Of a DNA stretch of 64,000 nucleotides, positions 26,975-37,413 are shown one piece after another. The notes under the pieces are model-generated. The model was given only the letters and a program-made list of their open reading frames with translations. It was not told where the DNA came from and did not search any database. Within the stretch, counting starts at the first letter, position 1. Each line of letters starts with the position of its first letter. The DNA is taken from contig JAFRSH010000038.1 in NCBI GenBank assembly GCA_017427685.1, positions 1-64,000 of the forward strand, read 5' to 3'. Source of the stretch: Lachnospiraceae bacterium. GTDB lineage: Bacteria > Bacillota > Clostridia > Lachnospirales > Lachnospiraceae. The translations under genes and the position numbers were made by a program.

Positions 26975-27610
26975 ATGAAGAAAGCTATTTTAGCTACCAA
27001 AGTCGGAATGACTCAAATCTTCAACGAAGACGGCGTTTTAACACCCGTTACCGTACTTGCTGCCGGCCCTTGTGTTGTTACACAGGTTAAGACAACAGAG
27101 AACGACGGATACGAAGCTATCCAGGTCGGATACGGACAGATCAGAGAAAACCTTGTAAGCAAGCCCCTTAAGATGCACCTCGCAAAGGCAGGCGCAGGCG
27201 TTAAGAGATACTTAAAGGAATTCAGAGTAGACAATGCATCCGAGTACGAGCTCGGACAGGAGATCAAGGTTGATGTTTTCGCAGAAGGCGACAGGATCGA
27301 TGCAACCGGAATCTCAAAAGGTAAAGGATTCCAGGGCGCGATCAAGAGACACGGCCTCAGCCGCGGACCTATGAAGCACGGTTCCAAGTACCACAGACAT
27401 GCAGGTTCCAACGGTGCCGCTACATCGCCCGGACGCGTTTTCAAGGGTAAGCACATGCCCGGTCAGATGGGTAACGTTCGTGTGACAGTTCAGAACCTCG
27501 AGGTTGTCAGAGTTGACGCACAGAACAACGTGATCCTTGTTAAGGGCGCAGTTCCCGGACCCAAGAAAGCATTGATAGTTCTTAAAGAGACTGTCAAGAA
27601 AGCGGACTGA
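26975..27610 (+). CDS. rplC: 50S ribosomal protein L3
   Basis: The protein has 211 residues, of normal length. It begins [15 protein letters not shown], and the G-K-G-F-Q-G and [12 protein letters not shown] extension that reaches the peptidyl-transferase centre is present. It starts initial 50S assembly. ATG 26975 follows ATAGGAGG. The 55-nt gap from rpsJ has no terminator. Confidence 0.98.
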   Translation: MKKAILATKVGMTQIFNEDGVLTPVTVLAAGPCVVTQVKTTENDGYEAIQVGYGQIRENLVSKPLKMHLAKAGAGVKRYLKEFRVDNASEYELGQEIKVDVFAEGDRIDATGISKGKGFQGAIKRHGLSRGPMKHGSKYHRHAGSNGAATSPGRVFKGKHMPGQMGNVRVTVQNLEVVRVDAQNNVILVKGAVPGPKKALIVLKETVKKAD

Positions 27611-27636
27611 CAGAACTTTAGAAAGGAGGAACCGAA

Positions 27637-28257
27637 ATGGCTACAGTTAAAGTATACAATATGGAAGGCGCCGAGGTTGGCACACTCGACCTGAGCGAGG
27701 CAGTATTCGGCGTAGATGTTAATACACATGTTATGCACCTTGCTGTTGTTTCACAGCTTGCACATAAGCGTCAGGGCACACAGAGCGCCAAGACACGTGC
27801 AGAAGTAAGCGGCGGCGGAAGAAAGCCCTGGAGACAGAAGGGAACCGGTCGTGCAAGACAGGGTTCGACAAGAAGTCCTCAGTGGAAGGGCGGCGGCGTA
27901 GTATTCGCTCCCAAGCCCAGAGAGTACGGTTTCAAGATGAACAAGAAGGAGAAGGCACTTGCTATCAAGTCAGCCCTCACCGCCAAGGTTCTTGATGAGA
28001 AATTCCTCGTTGTTGATCAGATCACATTTGACGAGGCAAAGACAAAGAAGATGGTTGCGATGCTCAATAACCTCAAGGCTGACAAGGCTCTTGTAGTTCT
28101 TGACAAGAAGGATGAGAACGTGATCCTCTCCGCTAGGAACCTTCCTGATGTTACCACAGTTACATACAACGCTCTTAACGTATTCGACATCCTTAAGTAT
28201 GACAAGATGATCGTTGCTAAGGACGCTGTTGCACAGATCGAGGAGGTATACGCATAA
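27637..28257 (+). CDS. rplD: 50S ribosomal protein L4
   Basis: The protein has 206 residues. The long loop with RAEVSGGGRKPWRQKGTGRARQ lines the peptide exit tunnel and is the macrolide-resistance hot spot; no alteration is evident. L4 is the autoregulator of this operon in enterobacteria, though not shown in Firmicutes. Its TAA shares one base with the rplW ATG, so the two are coupled. Confidence 0.98.
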   Translation: MATVKVYNMEGAEVGTLDLSEAVFGVDVNTHVMHLAVVSQLAHKRQGTQSAKTRAEVSGGGRKPWRQKGTGRARQGSTRSPQWKGGGVVFAPKPREYGFKMNKKEKALAIKSALTAKVLDEKFLVVDQITFDEAKTKKMVAMLNNLKADKALVVLDKKDENVILSARNLPDVTTVTYNALNVFDILKYDKMIVAKDAVAQIEEVYA

Positions 28258-28547
28258 TGGCTGATCTTAAATACTACGACGTCATCCTTAAGCCCATCGT
28301 TACAGAGAAGAGCATGGCTATGATGGCTGACAAGAAGTACACCTTTTCGGTAAATACCGAAGCAACAAAGAACCAGATCAAAGAAGCTGTTGAGAAGATG
28401 TTCAATAACGTTAAGGTTGCATCAGTAAACACCATGAACCTTGACGGCAAGACCCGCAGACGTGGCGCTACATTCGGAAAGACAGCCAAGACAAAGAAGG
28501 CAATCGTTCAGCTTACAGCTGACAGCGCAGAGATCGATTTATTCTAA
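28257..28547 (+). CDS. rplW: 50S ribosomal protein L23
   Basis: The protein has 96 residues. It sits at the tunnel exit, where trigger factor and SRP dock. The VILKPIVTEKSMAMM opening and the GRRRGATFGKTAKTKKA-type loop (here TRRRGATFGK) match the family. It overlaps the rplD stop by one base. It is followed by an unusual 197-nt non-coding stretch before rplB. Confidence 0.98.
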   Translation: MADLKYYDVILKPIVTEKSMAMMADKKYTFSVNTEATKNQIKEAVEKMFNNVKVASVNTMNLDGKTRRRGATFGKTAKTKKAIVQLTADSAEIDLF

Positions 28548-28744
28548 GGATCGACGCTGTCGATCCTCAGATCCTCCGGAAGGATGCGCAGGAAAACACA
28601 AAGGAAAGTGCTTCGCACCGCGATTGCCGCGCCGGAAACGTCAAGACGTTTCCGAAGAGACATTCTTTCGGCTTAATGCAAACATTAGCGCAGAGAAAAC
28701 CTAGTTAGTTTAGGAAAAAGATATTGCGCAGAAGGAGATAAGAA
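28548..28744 (+). ncRNA. Structured intercistronic element between rplW and rplB
   Basis: This gap is far longer than others in the operon and holds a chain of hairpins. They are GGATCGAC-gct-GTCGATCC (28548-28566), ATCCT/AGGAT (28571-28585), CGGAAACGT-caag-ACGTTTCCG (28633-28654) and TAATG-caaa-CATTA, followed by CCTA/TAGG. GCGCAG occurs three times. It could be an attenuator, an RNA-processing site or a ribosomal-protein binding element. No protein-coding signal is seen. Confidence 0.45.
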
Positions 28745-29590
28745 ATGGGAATTAAGAAATATACCGCTTATACGCCCTCCAGAAGAAACATGACCGGCTA
28801 TGATTTCCAGCAGATCACAGCTACAACTCCCGAGAAGTCCCTTACAGTGACTTTAAAGAAGAACGCAGGTCGTAACAATCAGGGTAAGATCACTGTTAGA
28901 CACCAGGGCGGCGGCTACAGAACAAAGTACAGGATCATCGATTTCAAGAGATACAAGGATGACATCCCCGCAACAGTTAAGACAATCGAGTACGATCCCA
29001 ACAGAACAGCCAACATCGCACTTATCTGCTACGCAGACGGCGAGAAGGCATACATCCTCGCTCCCGAGGGACTTAAGGTCGGCGACAAGATCATGAACGG
29101 CGAGAACGCTGAAGCACTCACCGGTAACTGCCTTCCTTTAAGCAAGATCCCCGTTGGTGCACAGATCCACAACATCGAGCTTTATCCCAAGCGCGGCGGC
29201 CAGCTGGTTCGTTCGGCAGGTGTTGCAGCACAGCTCGTTGGTAAGGAAGACAAGTACGCAATCCTCCGTCTCCCCTCAGGCGAGATGAGAAGGATCCCCG
29301 TTATCTGTCGTGCAACGATCGGTGTTATCGGAAACGGCGAGCACAACCTCGTAAACATCGGTAAAGCAGGTCGTAAGAGACACATGGGTATCAGACCTAC
29401 AGTACGTGGTGCGGTTATGAACCCCAATGACCATCCTCACGGTGGTGGAGAAGGTAAGAACGGAATCGGTCGTCCCGGTCCTTCAACTCCTTGGGGCAAG
29501 CCCGCTCTCGGTCTCAAGACCCGCAAGAAGAACAACAAGTCCAATAAGCTCATCATTCGTCGTAAGAATGGTAAGGCTATCGCTAAATAG
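28745..29590 (+). CDS. rplB: 50S ribosomal protein L2
   Basis: The protein has 281 residues. It helps join the subunits and supports the peptidyl-transferase centre. The diagnostic [26 protein letters not shown] segment is present (with HPHGGGEG intact), as is the N-terminal [12 protein letters not shown] region. ATG 28745 follows AAGGAGATAAGAA. It is the first gene after the structured 197-nt gap. Confidence 0.98.
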   Translation: MGIKKYTAYTPSRRNMTGYDFQQITATTPEKSLTVTLKKNAGRNNQGKITVRHQGGGYRTKYRIIDFKRYKDDIPATVKTIEYDPNRTANIALICYADGEKAYILAPEGLKVGDKIMNGENAEALTGNCLPLSKIPVGAQIHNIELYPKRGGQLVRSAGVAAQLVGKEDKYAILRLPSGEMRRIPVICRATIGVIGNGEHNLVNIGKAGRKRHMGIRPTVRGAVMNPNDHPHGGGEGKNGIGRPGPSTPWGKPALGLKTRKKNNKSNKLIIRRKNGKAIAK

Positions 29591-29607
29591 AAAGGAAGGT
29601 TGAACCT

Positions 29608-29889
29608 ATGGCACGTTCATTAAAAAAGGGACCCTTCGCGGACGCATCGCTCCTCAAGAAGGTAGATGAGGTTGTTAAGTCAGGTGACAAGCAGGCGATC
29701 GTAACCTGGTCACGTCGTTCAACCATCTTCCCTAATTTCGTTGGTCTGACAATTTCTGTACACGACGGAAGAAAGCACATCCCGGTATACATTACCGAGG
29801 ACATGGTAGGACACAAGCTTGGCGAGTTCGTAGCAACAAGAACATACCGCGGACACGGCAAGGATGAAAAGAAGACATCCAGAAAGTAA
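29608..29889 (+). CDS. rpsS: 30S ribosomal protein S19
   Basis: The protein has 93 residues. It binds 16S rRNA in the 30S head next to S13. The [12 protein letters not shown] start and VGHKLGEF...TRTYRGH core are typical. It lies 17 nt after rplB with an AAAGGAAGG ribosome site. Confidence 0.98.
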   Translation: MARSLKKGPFADASLLKKVDEVVKSGDKQAIVTWSRRSTIFPNFVGLTISVHDGRKHIPVYITEDMVGHKLGEFVATRTYRGHGKDEKKTSRK

Positions 29890-29944
29890 TGACTTTTACG
29901 GATAACACAGTTTTTTTGACACGATGAAAGGAGGTTACATCCAT

Positions 29945-30331
29945 ATGGCTAAAGGACATAGATCTCAGATAAAGAGAGAGAGAAATGCCGTTAAGGATAC
30001 AAGACCCTCGGCTAAGCTTTCATATGCCAGGGTATCCGTTCAGAAGGCATGCTTCGTACTGGATGCAATCAGAGGTAAAGACGTTAACACAGCGCTTGGA
30101 ATATTAGCATACAATCCCAGATACGCTTCTACAGTGATCGAGAAGCTCGTTAAGTCGGCTATGGCCAATGCAGAGAACAACAACGGAATGGACACATCAA
30201 AGCTCTACGTTGAAGAGTGCTACGCAAACTGCGCACCCACAATGAAGAGGATCCATCCCAGAGCACAGGGCAGAGCTTACAGGATCAATAAGAGAATGAG
30301 CCACATCACAGTAGTACTTAATGAGAGGTAA
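29945..30331 (+). CDS. rplV: 50S ribosomal protein L22
   Basis: The protein has 128 residues. ATG 29945 is chosen because AAAGGAGG lies just before it; an in-frame ATG at 29924 would precede the ribosome site. L22 contacts all 23S domains, and its hairpin [19 protein letters not shown] lines the exit tunnel. The sequence is of normal length with no deletion in the macrolide-contact loop. Confidence 0.97.
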   Translation: MAKGHRSQIKRERNAVKDTRPSAKLSYARVSVQKACFVLDAIRGKDVNTALGILAYNPRYASTVIEKLVKSAMANAENNNGMDTSKLYVEECYANCAPTMKRIHPRAQGRAYRINKRMSHITVVLNER

Positions 30332-30348
30332 AGAAAGGAGACGACTTT

Positions 30349-31008
30349 ATGGGACAGAAAGTTAACCCCCATGGTTTGAGAGTCGGTATCATCGCTGACT
30401 GGGATTCCAAGTGGTACGCAGAGGGCGATTTTGCGGACAACCTCGTAGAGGATTACAATATCAGAAAGTTCTTAAAGAAGAAGTTATACAGCGCAGGCAT
30501 CTCCAAGATCGAGATCGAGCGCGCTTCCGACAAGGTTAAGGTTACCGTTCATACAGCTAAGCCCGGTGTTGTTATCGGCAAGGGCGGCGCTGAGATCGAG
30601 AAGCTTAAGGCAGACATCAAGAAGTTCACCAAGAAGGACGTTAACCTTGATATCAAAGAGGTTAAGAGACCCGATAACAACGCTCAGCTCGTTGCAGAGT
30701 CTATCGCACAGCAGCTTGAGAATCGTGTTTCCTTCAGACGTGCTATGAAGTCCACAATGAGCAGGACCATGAAGGCCGGCGCTAAGGGAATCAAGACTTC
30801 ATGCTCAGGCCGTCTCGGTGGTGCAGATATGGCTCGTACAGAGTTCTACAGCGAGGGAACCATTCCGCTTCAGACAATCCGTGCAGACATTGACTACGGA
30901 TTCGCAGAGGCAGACACAACCTACGGTAAGGTTGGTGTTAAGGTTTGGGTATACCACGGTGAGGTACTTCCCGCTAAGAACGGAAAAAAGGAAGGGAGCG
31001 TGAAGTAA
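30349..31008 (+). CDS. rpsC: 30S ribosomal protein S3
   Basis: The protein has 219 residues. The KH domain motif [15 protein letters not shown] and the C-terminal [18 protein letters not shown] segment mark the family. S3 shapes the mRNA entry tunnel with S4 and S5. It begins 17 nt after rplV and ends 1 nt before rplP. Confidence 0.98.
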   Translation: MGQKVNPHGLRVGIIADWDSKWYAEGDFADNLVEDYNIRKFLKKKLYSAGISKIEIERASDKVKVTVHTAKPGVVIGKGGAEIEKLKADIKKFTKKDVNLDIKEVKRPDNNAQLVAESIAQQLENRVSFRRAMKSTMSRTMKAGAKGIKTSCSGRLGGADMARTEFYSEGTIPLQTIRADIDYGFAEADTTYGKVGVKVWVYHGEVLPAKNGKKEGSVK

Positions 31009-31009
31009 G

Positions 31010-31447
31010 ATGCTGATACCCAAGAGAGTAAAACACAGAAAACAGTTCCGCGGAACAATGCGCGGAAAGGCCCAGAGAGGCAATACTATCGCATACGGCG
31101 AGTACGGACTTGTTGCAGCAGAGCCTGCATGGATCAAGTCCAATCAGATCGAGGCAGCCCGTGTTGCCATGACCCGTTACATCAAGCGTGGCGGTCAGGT
31201 TTGGATCAAGATCTTCCCTGATAAGCCCGTTACCACAAAGCCCGCTGAAACCCGAATGGGTTCCGGTAAAGGAACAACAGAGTTCTGGGTAGCAGTAGTT
31301 AAGCCCGGACGTGTTATGTTCGAGATCGCGGGAGTTTCCGAAGAGATCGCAAGAGAGGCACTCCGTCTTGCAATGCACAAACTTCCCATCAAGTGCAAGA
31401 TCGCCTCTAAGGCAGATTTAGAAGGAGGTGCCGACAGTGAAGAGTAA
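31010..31447 (+). CDS. rplP: 50S ribosomal protein L16
   Basis: The protein has 145 residues. It organises the A-site region of 23S rRNA. The opening [15 protein letters not shown] and the MGSGKG...[10 protein letters not shown] segment are characteristic. Its 3' end overlaps the rpmC start by 11 nt and contains rpmC's AAGGAGGTG ribosome site. Confidence 0.98.
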   Translation: MLIPKRVKHRKQFRGTMRGKAQRGNTIAYGEYGLVAAEPAWIKSNQIEAARVAMTRYIKRGGQVWIKIFPDKPVTTKPAETRMGSGKGTTEFWVAVVKPGRVMFEIAGVSEEIAREALRLAMHKLPIKCKIASKADLEGGADSEE

Positions 31448-31637
31448 GAACTATGTTGAGGAATTAACAAAGAAGTCGGGAACCGAACTTAATGAGGAAC
31501 TTGTCGCAGCAAAGAAGGAACTCTTCAACCTCAGATTCCAGAATGCGACAAACCAGCTTGACAATACAAGCAGGATCAACGAAGTTAGAAAGAACATCGC
31601 CAGGATCAAGACTGTGATCTCACAGCAGAAGGCGTGA
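31437..31637 (+). CDS. rpmC: 50S ribosomal protein L29
   Basis: The protein has 66 residues in two long helices at the tunnel exit. GTG 31437 is taken as start because GAAGGAGGTG (31421-31430) lies the right distance upstream; the GTG at 31428 is part of that site. The [17 protein letters not shown] core is typical. Confidence 0.95.
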   Translation: MKSKNYVEELTKKSGTELNEELVAAKKELFNLRFQNATNQLDNTSRINEVRKNIARIKTVISQQKA

Positions 31638-31676
31638 TCGAATCAGTATTTCTGATCGAGTGGAAAGGAGAAAGTT

Positions 31677-31931
31677 GTGGATAGAAATCTCAGAAAAGTT
31701 CGTACCGGCAAAGTAGTCAGCGACAAGATGGACAAGACAGTCGTTGTAGCCGTTGTAGATAATGTTAAGCATCCCTTGTACAACAAGATCGTTAAGAGAA
31801 CCTACAAGCTCAAGGCTCATGATGAGAACAACGAGTGCAAGGTCGGCGACAGAGTCAAGGTAATGGAGACAAGACCTCTTTCGAAGGATAAGAGATGGAG
31901 ACTTGTCGAGATAGTTGAGAAGGCTAAATAA
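31677..31931 (+). CDS. rpsQ: 30S ribosomal protein S17
   Basis: The protein has 84 residues in an OB-fold that binds 16S rRNA early in assembly. GTG 31677 follows AAAGGAGAAA. The [19 protein letters not shown] and [13 protein letters not shown] segments are family-typical. Confidence 0.97.
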   Translation: MDRNLRKVRTGKVVSDKMDKTVVVAVVDNVKHPLYNKIVKRTYKLKAHDENNECKVGDRVKVMETRPLSKDKRWRLVEIVEKAK

Positions 31932-31970
31932 GGTTTTTTACGCGGTTATGCCGCGCAGGAAGGAGTTATC

Positions 31971-32339
31971 ATGATTCAGACCGAATCAAGACTTAAGGTT
32001 GCCGATAATACCGGTGCAAAGGAACTCCTTTGTATCCGAGTAATGGGCGGTTCAACCAGAAGATATGCGAATATCGGGGATGTTATCGTTGCCAGCGTTA
32101 AAGATGCAACACCCGGTGGCGTTGTAAAGAAAGGTGAAGTTGTTAAGGCTGTTGTAGTACGTACAGTTAAGGGCGCTCACCGTAAAGATGGTTCTTATAT
32201 CAGATTTGACGAGAATGCGGCTGTCATTATCAAGGAAGACAAGACCCCCAAGGGAACACGTATTTTCGGACCCGTGGCTAGAGAGTTACGTGAGAAGCAG
32301 TTCATGAAGATCGTTTCTCTCGCTCCCGAAGTGTTATAA
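31971..32339 (+). CDS. rplN: 50S ribosomal protein L14
   Basis: The protein has 122 residues, the standard length. It forms part of an intersubunit bridge and is the docking site of the silencing factor Rsf[20 protein letters not shown] at the start and [19 protein letters not shown] at the end are diagnostic. Confidence 0.98.
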   Translation: MIQTESRLKVADNTGAKELLCIRVMGGSTRRYANIGDVIVASVKDATPGGVVKKGEVVKAVVVRTVKGAHRKDGSYIRFDENAAVIIKEDKTPKGTRIFGPVARELREKQFMKIVSLAPEVL

Positions 32340-32352
32340 GGAGGTAGTTACA

Positions 32353-32673
32353 ATGGCAACATTAAAGATCAAGAAAGGCGATACAGTTCGCGTTATCGCC
32401 GGGAAAGATAAAGGTAAAGAAGGCAAAGTCGTCAAAGTGACCGACAAGCGCGTTATCATCGAGGGCGTTAATACAGTTACAAAGCATGCAAAGCCCAGCC
32501 AGGACAATCCTAAGGGCGGCATCATCAAGAAGGAAGCGCCCATCGACGCATCAAATGTCATGTATCTGTACAAGGGTAAGCCTACAAGGATCGGTTTTAA
32601 GTTCGTTGAAGGCAAAGACGGCGAGATGACCAAGGTTCGTTTTGCCAAGACCACAGGTGACATTATCGACTAA
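32353..32673 (+). CDS. rplX: 50S ribosomal protein L24
   Basis: The protein has 106 residues. The KOW motif ([19 protein letters not shown]) sits at the N-terminus. It is an assembly initiator near the exit tunnel. It starts 13 nt after rplN with AAGGAGGTAG. Confidence 0.98.
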   Translation: MATLKIKKGDTVRVIAGKDKGKEGKVVKVTDKRVIIEGVNTVTKHAKPSQDNPKGGIIKKEAPIDASNVMYLYKGKPTRIGFKFVEGKDGEMTKVRFAKTTGDIID

Positions 32674-32694
32674 TAAGAGAGGAGGTCACAAAAG

Positions 32695-33234
32695 TTGGCT
32701 CGTTTAAAGGATTTTTATCTTTCAGATGTGAGAGATGCATTAACAAAGAAATTCGGATACAAGAACATCATGGAGATTCCGAAGATTGAGAAGATCGTTA
32801 TCAACATGGGCGTGGGTGAGGCAAAGGAAAATGCCAAGGCTCTTGAGTCCGCAGTTAAAGATATGGAGATCATCACCGGACAGAAGGCTGTGATCACCAA
32901 GGCAAAGAAGTCTATCGCAAACTTCAAGATCAGGGAAGGTGTTGCAATCGGATGCAAGACAACCCTTCGTGGCGATAAGATGTATGAGTTCCTTGACAGG
33001 CTTGTAAACCTGGCACTTCCCCGAGTTAGAGACTTCCGTGGAGTTAACCCCAACGGTTTCGACGGCAGAGGCAATTATTCACTCGGTATCAAGGAGCAGC
33101 TTATCTTCCCTGAGATCGAATACGATAAGGTTGACAAGGTCAGAGGTATGGACGTTTGCATCGTTACCACTGCCAGGACAGATGAAGAGGCACGTGAGCT
33201 CTTAAAGCTCTTCAACATGCCCTTTGCCAAATAA
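32695..33234 (+). CDS. rplE: 50S ribosomal protein L5
   Basis: The protein has 179 residues. It binds 5S rRNA and contacts P-site tRNA. TTG 32695 is the start, after GAGGAGGTCAC; no ATG lies nearby in frame. The [11 protein letters not shown] and [18 protein letters not shown] motifs are typical. The weak TTG start may tune its level. Confidence 0.96.
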   Translation: MARLKDFYLSDVRDALTKKFGYKNIMEIPKIEKIVINMGVGEAKENAKALESAVKDMEIITGQKAVITKAKKSIANFKIREGVAIGCKTTLRGDKMYEFLDRLVNLALPRVRDFRGVNPNGFDGRGNYSLGIKEQLIFPEIEYDKVDKVRGMDVCIVTTARTDEEARELLKLFNMPFAK

Positions 33235-33251
33235 CAGGAGGAATCATAACC

Positions 33252-33437
33252 ATGGCGAAATTATCGATGAAATTAAAGCAGCAGCGTCCCGCTAAGTTCT
33301 CAACCAGAGCATACACACGCTGCAAGATCTGCGGTCGTCCTCATGCAGTACTTCGCAAGTTCGGTATCTGCAGAGTTTGCTTCCGCGAGCTCGCATACAA
33401 GGGACAGATCCCGGGTGTTAAGAAAGCCAGTTGGTAA
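33252..33437 (+). CDS. rpsN: 30S ribosomal protein S14, zinc-binding type
   Basis: The protein has 61 residues. C24-K-I-C27 and C40-R-V-C43 form the zinc knuckle of the short type Z S14. It sits in the 30S head. Zinc-free long S14 paralogues are used by some Firmicutes under zinc limitation; none is in this window. Confidence 0.98.
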   Translation: MAKLSMKLKQQRPAKFSTRAYTRCKICGRPHAVLRKFGICRVCFRELAYKGQIPGVKKASW

Positions 33438-33462
33438 GTTATTCTAAAAGGAGGAAATTAAC

Positions 33463-33864
33463 ATGACAATGAGCGATCCTATTGCAGATATGCTTACCAG
33501 AATCCGTAATGCCAATACTGCAAAACATGAAAAAGTAAATGTTCCTGCTTCGAAGATGAAGATCTCTATCGCAGAAATCCTTCTTAAGGAAGGCTACATC
33601 AAGAGCTACGAGATCGTTGACGCAGGTCCTGCAAAGGATATCGTTATCACCTTAAAGTACGGAAAAGACAAGAATGAGAAGATCCTCACAGGTCTTAAGA
33701 GAATCTCGAAGCCCGGTCTTCGTGTTTACGCTAACAGCGAAGAGCTTCCCAAGGTTCTCGGTGGACTCGGAACAGCGATCATTTCTACCAATAAGGGAGT
33801 CATCACAGATAAAGAGGCTCGCAAGCAGAATGTAGGCGGCGAAGTTCTCTGCTTCATCTGGTGA
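33463..33864 (+). CDS. rpsH: 30S ribosomal protein S8
   Basis: The protein has 133 residues, or 131 if the second ATG at 33469 is used, which is the more conserved start of the family. It binds helix 21 of 16S rRNA and is the spc-operon autoregulator in enterobacteria. The C-terminal [15 protein letters not shown] is diagnostic. AAAGGAGG precedes it. Confidence 0.98.
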   Translation: MTMSDPIADMLTRIRNANTAKHEKVNVPASKMKISIAEILLKEGYIKSYEIVDAGPAKDIVITLKYGKDKNEKILTGLKRISKPGLRVYANSEELPKVLGGLGTAIISTNKGVITDKEARKQNVGGEVLCFIW

Positions 33865-33897
33865 GAGAGTTTTTTACAATAATCAGGAGGTACGGGC

Positions 33898-34440
33898 ATG
33901 TCACGTATAGGTAAGATGCCAATCGCTATACCTGCAGGTGTTACAGTAGATATAGCAGAAAATAATGTGGTCACTGTTAAAGGCCCTAAGGGAACCCTTA
34001 GCAGAGCACTTGCTCCCGAGCTTGAGATCAAGATCGAAGAAGGACAGGTGATCGTTAACAGACCCAACGATCTTAAGAAGATGAAGTCCCTGCACGGACT
34101 CACGAGAACACTCATCAACAACATGGTTGTCGGAGTTACGACAGGTTATGAGAAAACTCTCGAGATCAACGGTGTTGGTTACAGGGTAGTTAAGGAAGGC
34201 AAGAAGCTCAACCTTACACTCGGTTACTCACATCCCGTTATCATGGAAGACCCCGAGGGTATAGAGACAGTTTGCGACGGTCAGAACAAGATCATCGTAA
34301 AGGGTATCGACAAAGAGAAGGTTGGCCAGTTCGCTGCACAGATCAGAGAGAAGAGAGCTCCTGAGCCTTATAAGGGCAAGGGTATCAAGTACGCTGATGA
34401 AGTGATCAGACGTAAGGCCGGCAAGACAGGTAAGAAATAA
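33898..34440 (+). CDS. rplF: 50S ribosomal protein L6
   Basis: The protein has 180 residues in two homologous domains. It sits near the sarcin-ricin loop and factor-binding site. The [15 protein letters not shown] start and [21 protein letters not shown] end are typical. ATG 33898 follows AGGAGGTAC. Confidence 0.98.
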   Translation: MSRIGKMPIAIPAGVTVDIAENNVVTVKGPKGTLSRALAPELEIKIEEGQVIVNRPNDLKKMKSLHGLTRTLINNMVVGVTTGYEKTLEINGVGYRVVKEGKKLNLTLGYSHPVIMEDPEGIETVCDGQNKIIVKGIDKEKVGQFAAQIREKRAPEPYKGKGIKYADEVIRRKAGKTGKK

Positions 34441-34453
34441 GGAGGAATGAAGA

Positions 34454-34822
34454 ATGTTTAAAAAGGAATCAAGAACAAAAATCCGTGAGAAAAAACATTT
34501 AAAGATTCGTAATCGTTTCTCCGGTACTCCTGAAAGACCCCGCTTGTCGGTATTCAGAAGCAACAGTCACATGTATGCACAGATCATTGACGATACGGTA
34601 GGAAACACAATCGTTGCCGCATCCACACTTGATAAGGATGTCAAGGGACAGCTTAAGTTCACCGATAACATCGAGGCAGCTACACTCCTCGGCAAGGTTA
34701 TCGCACAGAAGGCTCTTGACAAGGGCATCAAGACAGTTGTCTTCGACAGAGGCGGCTTCATATATCACGGCAAGGTTCAGGCACTGGCTGAGGCAGCCAG
34801 AGAAGCCGGTCTGGAATTCTAA
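34454..34822 (+). CDS. rplR: 50S ribosomal protein L18
   Basis: The protein has 122 residues. It binds 5S rRNA together with L5. [19 protein letters not shown] and the final [10 protein letters not shown] are family-typical. A basic N-terminus contacts rRNA. Confidence 0.98.
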   Translation: MFKKESRTKIREKKHLKIRNRFSGTPERPRLSVFRSNSHMYAQIIDDTVGNTIVAASTLDKDVKGQLKFTDNIEAATLLGKVIAQKALDKGIKTVVFDRGGFIYHGKVQALAEAAREAGLEF

Positions 34823-34836
34823 GGAGGAGACAGCAG

Positions 34837-35346
34837 ATGAAACATACAAACATTGATGCCAGCAATCTGGAATTAGAAGATAAGGTCGTTACCATCAAGC
34901 GTGTCACCAAGGTAGTTAAGGGTGGACGTAACATGAGATTTACAGCACTCGTTGTTGTAGGCGACAAGAAGGGACATGTTGGTGCAGGTCTCGGTAAGGC
35001 TACAGAAATTCCCGAAGCTATCCGCAAGGGTAAGGAAGCAGCCATCAAGGCACTCATCGAACTTCCCCTTGATGAGAATTGCAGCGTTCCTCACGACTTC
35101 ATCGGCAAGTTCGGCAGCGCTACAGTACTTATGAAGAGAAGCCCCGAAGGTACCGGTATCATCGCAGGCGGCCCCGTACGTAACGTACTCGAGCTTGCAG
35201 GCTTCAAGAATATCCGTACCAAGTCACTCGGCTCAAATAACAAGCAGAACGTTGTCCTTGCAACCATCAACGGACTCAGTCAGCTCAAGACTCCCGAGCA
35301 GGTAGCAGCAGCTCGCGGAATCAGCGTAGAGCAGCTGATGGACTAA
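34837..35346 (+). CDS. rpsE: 30S ribosomal protein S5
   Basis: The protein has 169 residues. It is a fidelity protein at the mRNA entry and the spectinomycin site. The loop [19 protein letters not shown] is intact, with no obvious spectinomycin-resistance deletion. It begins 14 nt after rplR with AAGGAGGAGA. Confidence 0.98.
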   Translation: MKHTNIDASNLELEDKVVTIKRVTKVVKGGRNMRFTALVVVGDKKGHVGAGLGKATEIPEAIRKGKEAAIKALIELPLDENCSVPHDFIGKFGSATVLMKRSPEGTGIIAGGPVRNVLELAGFKNIRTKSLGSNNKQNVVLATINGLSQLKTPEQVAAARGISVEQLMD

Positions 35347-35365
35347 TGTCAGGAGGAGAAGTATT

Positions 35366-35548
35366 ATGGCAGACAAGATCAAGGTAACTTTAGTAAAGTC
35401 CACTATAAGTGCCCTTCCGAAGCATAAAAAGACTGTTGCAGCGCTGGGACTCGGAAAGCTTAACTCAAGCAATGAGCTCCCCAACAATGCCGCAACTAAG
35501 GGTATGATCAATCAGGTCAGACACCTGGTTAAGGTAGAAGAACTCTAA
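35366..35548 (+). CDS. rpmD: 50S ribosomal protein L30
   Basis: The protein has 60 residues, the short bacterial form. [25 protein letters not shown] is the typical core, shown here by VTLVKSTI and [11 protein letters not shown]. It lies 19 nt after rpsE with CAGGAGGAG. Confidence 0.97.
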   Translation: MADKIKVTLVKSTISALPKHKKTVAALGLGKLNSSNELPNNAATKGMINQVRHLVKVEEL

Positions 35549-35575
35549 TCAGTTTTTTGGGAAGGAGAAAATATC

Positions 35576-36016
35576 ATGAATTTATCAGATTTAAGACCCG
35601 CTGACGGTTCCAAGCAGAGCAACAACTTCCGCAAGGGCCGCGGTCATGCATCGGGTAACGGCAAGACTGCAGGTTACGGACACAAGGGTCAGAAGGCTCG
35701 TTCCGGTCGCCCGAGAGCAGGCTTTGAAGGTGGACAGAACCCCTTCTTCAGAAGACTTCCTAAGAGAGGCTTCCGTAACAGAAACACTAAAGAAATCATC
35801 ACCGTTAATGTCAGCATGCTCAACAGATTTGAAGACGGAGCAGAGGTTACGGTTGAAAGTCTTATGGATATCGGCATCATCACCAATCCTAAGGACGGTA
35901 TCAAGATACTTGGGAATGGAGAATTAACCAAGAAGCTTAATGTTAAGGTCGACGCTTACAGCGATTGCGCTAAGCAGAAGATCGAAGCACTTGGTGGAAA
36001 AGCAGAGGTGATCTGA
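35576..36016 (+). CDS. rplO: 50S ribosomal protein L15
   Basis: The protein has 146 residues. The Gly/Lys/Arg-rich N-terminal arm ([24 protein letters not shown], partly repeated GHKGQKAR) threads into 23S rRNA, and a globular end follows. Its stop is 1 nt before secY, so the two are tightly linked. Confidence 0.97.
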   Translation: MNLSDLRPADGSKQSNNFRKGRGHASGNGKTAGYGHKGQKARSGRPRAGFEGGQNPFFRRLPKRGFRNRNTKEIITVNVSMLNRFEDGAEVTVESLMDIGIITNPKDGIKILGNGELTKKLNVKVDAYSDCAKQKIEALGGKAEVI

Positions 36017-36017
36017 T

Positions 36018-37352
36018 ATGATTAATTCTATCATCAATGCTTTCAAGAATCCCGATATCAGAAAGAGATTGCTCTTCACTGTCGCTTGTGTAGTGCTCAT
36101 CCGTATCGGATCCATGATCCCGGTACCCGGAATCGCTTTTGAGCAGTTCTCTTCATGGCTCAAGGATGCAAACCTTGAGCTCGGATTCCTTGATACACTT
36201 ACAGGTGGATCGTTCTCGCAGATGTCAATCTTCGCGCTTTCGATCTCTCCTTACATCAACGCATCCATCATCATGCAGCTCCTCACTATCGCTATCCCGA
36301 GGCTCGAAGAGATCCAGAAGGACGGTGAGGACGGCCGCAGAAGGATCGGCAAGTACACAAGGATCCTTACGATCGCACTTGCATTCCTTGAGGGCGGCGC
36401 TATGGCTTACAGCTTCAGCGTACAGAACTCGGGCGTTATCAACACTGACGCTTTCACAGGAATCATGCTCATCTCATTCGGTTTCACAGCAGGTACATCA
36501 TTCCTTATGTGGCTCGGTGAGAACATTTCCGAGAGAGGTGTAGGAAACGGTATTTCCATGATCCTCCTCGTTAACATCGTATCCCGTCTTCCTGCTGACC
36601 TCGATACACTCTATACAAAGTTTGTTTCGGGCGCAAGCAGCCTGATCGTCGGAATCATGAGCGCGATCATCATCGTTGCTGTTCTGGTTGGTTTGGTAAT
36701 GCTTATCGTTATCCTCCAGGATGCAGAGAGAAAGATCCCCGTTCAGTACTCCAAGAAGGTTTCGGGACGTGGCATGGTCGGCGGTTCAGCGTCGAACATC
36801 CCCCTCAAGGTTAACACCTCCGGTGTTATCCCCGTAATCTTCGCGATGTCACTGATGCAGTTCCCGATCATCATCAGCTCCTTCTTCGGAGCACAGGGTG
36901 CGAGAACAGGCTTCTGGAACAAGGTTCTCTACATGCTCAACATGCAGAACTGGTTCAACGTTAAGGAGTGGGCAGAGTTTAAGTACACCATCGGTGCACT
37001 GATCTACATCTTCCTCATCGGATTCTTCGCATATTTCTACACAGCGGTTACATTTAACCCCGTAGAGATCTCGAACAATCTTAAGAAGAGCGGTGGATAC
37101 TGCCCCGGTATCAGACCCGGAAAGCCTACCACAGATTACCTTAAAGAGATCCTTAACAAGATAATCTTCATCGGTGCTATCGCACTGAGCATCGTTGCTA
37201 TCCTTCCTCTTGTACTTACAGGAGTATTCCAGGTAAGAGTAGGATTTGCAGCAACATCCCTTATCATCGTAGTCGGCGTTATCCTTGAGACAATGAAGGC
37301 TATCGAGGCAATGATGGCAGTTCATCATTACAAGGGATTCCTTGATAAATAA
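36018..37352 (+). CDS. secY: Protein translocase subunit SecY
   Basis: The protein has 444 residues and ten membrane helices. It is the pore of the Sec channel, working with SecE, SecG and SecA. Diagnostic parts include the plug-helix region after the first helix, FALSISPYINASIIMQLL, the cytoplasmic loop RKIPVQYSKKVSGRGM, and LKKSGGYCPGIRPGKPT in the C4-C5 region. It starts 1 nt after rplO without its own promoter. Confidence 0.98.
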   Translation: MINSIINAFKNPDIRKRLLFTVACVVLIRIGSMIPVPGIAFEQFSSWLKDANLELGFLDTLTGGSFSQMSIFALSISPYINASIIMQLLTIAIPRLEEIQKDGEDGRRRIGKYTRILTIALAFLEGGAMAYSFSVQNSGVINTDAFTGIMLISFGFTAGTSFLMWLGENISERGVGNGISMILLVNIVSRLPADLDTLYTKFVSGASSLIVGIMSAIIIVAVLVGLVMLIVILQDAERKIPVQYSKKVSGRGMVGGSASNIPLKVNTSGVIPVIFAMSLMQFPIIISSFFGAQGARTGFWNKVLYMLNMQNWFNVKEWAEFKYTIGALIYIFLIGFFAYFYTAVTFNPVEISNNLKKSGGYCPGIRPGKPTTDYLKEILNKIIFIGAIALSIVAILPLVLTGVFQVRVGFAATSLIIVVGVILETMKAIEAMMAVHHYKGFLDK

Positions 37353-37413
37353 GAAATCAAACGGGGGCGGGGCACAACACAGTCCCGCCTCTGTTTTCAG
37401 TTAGGACACGAAC

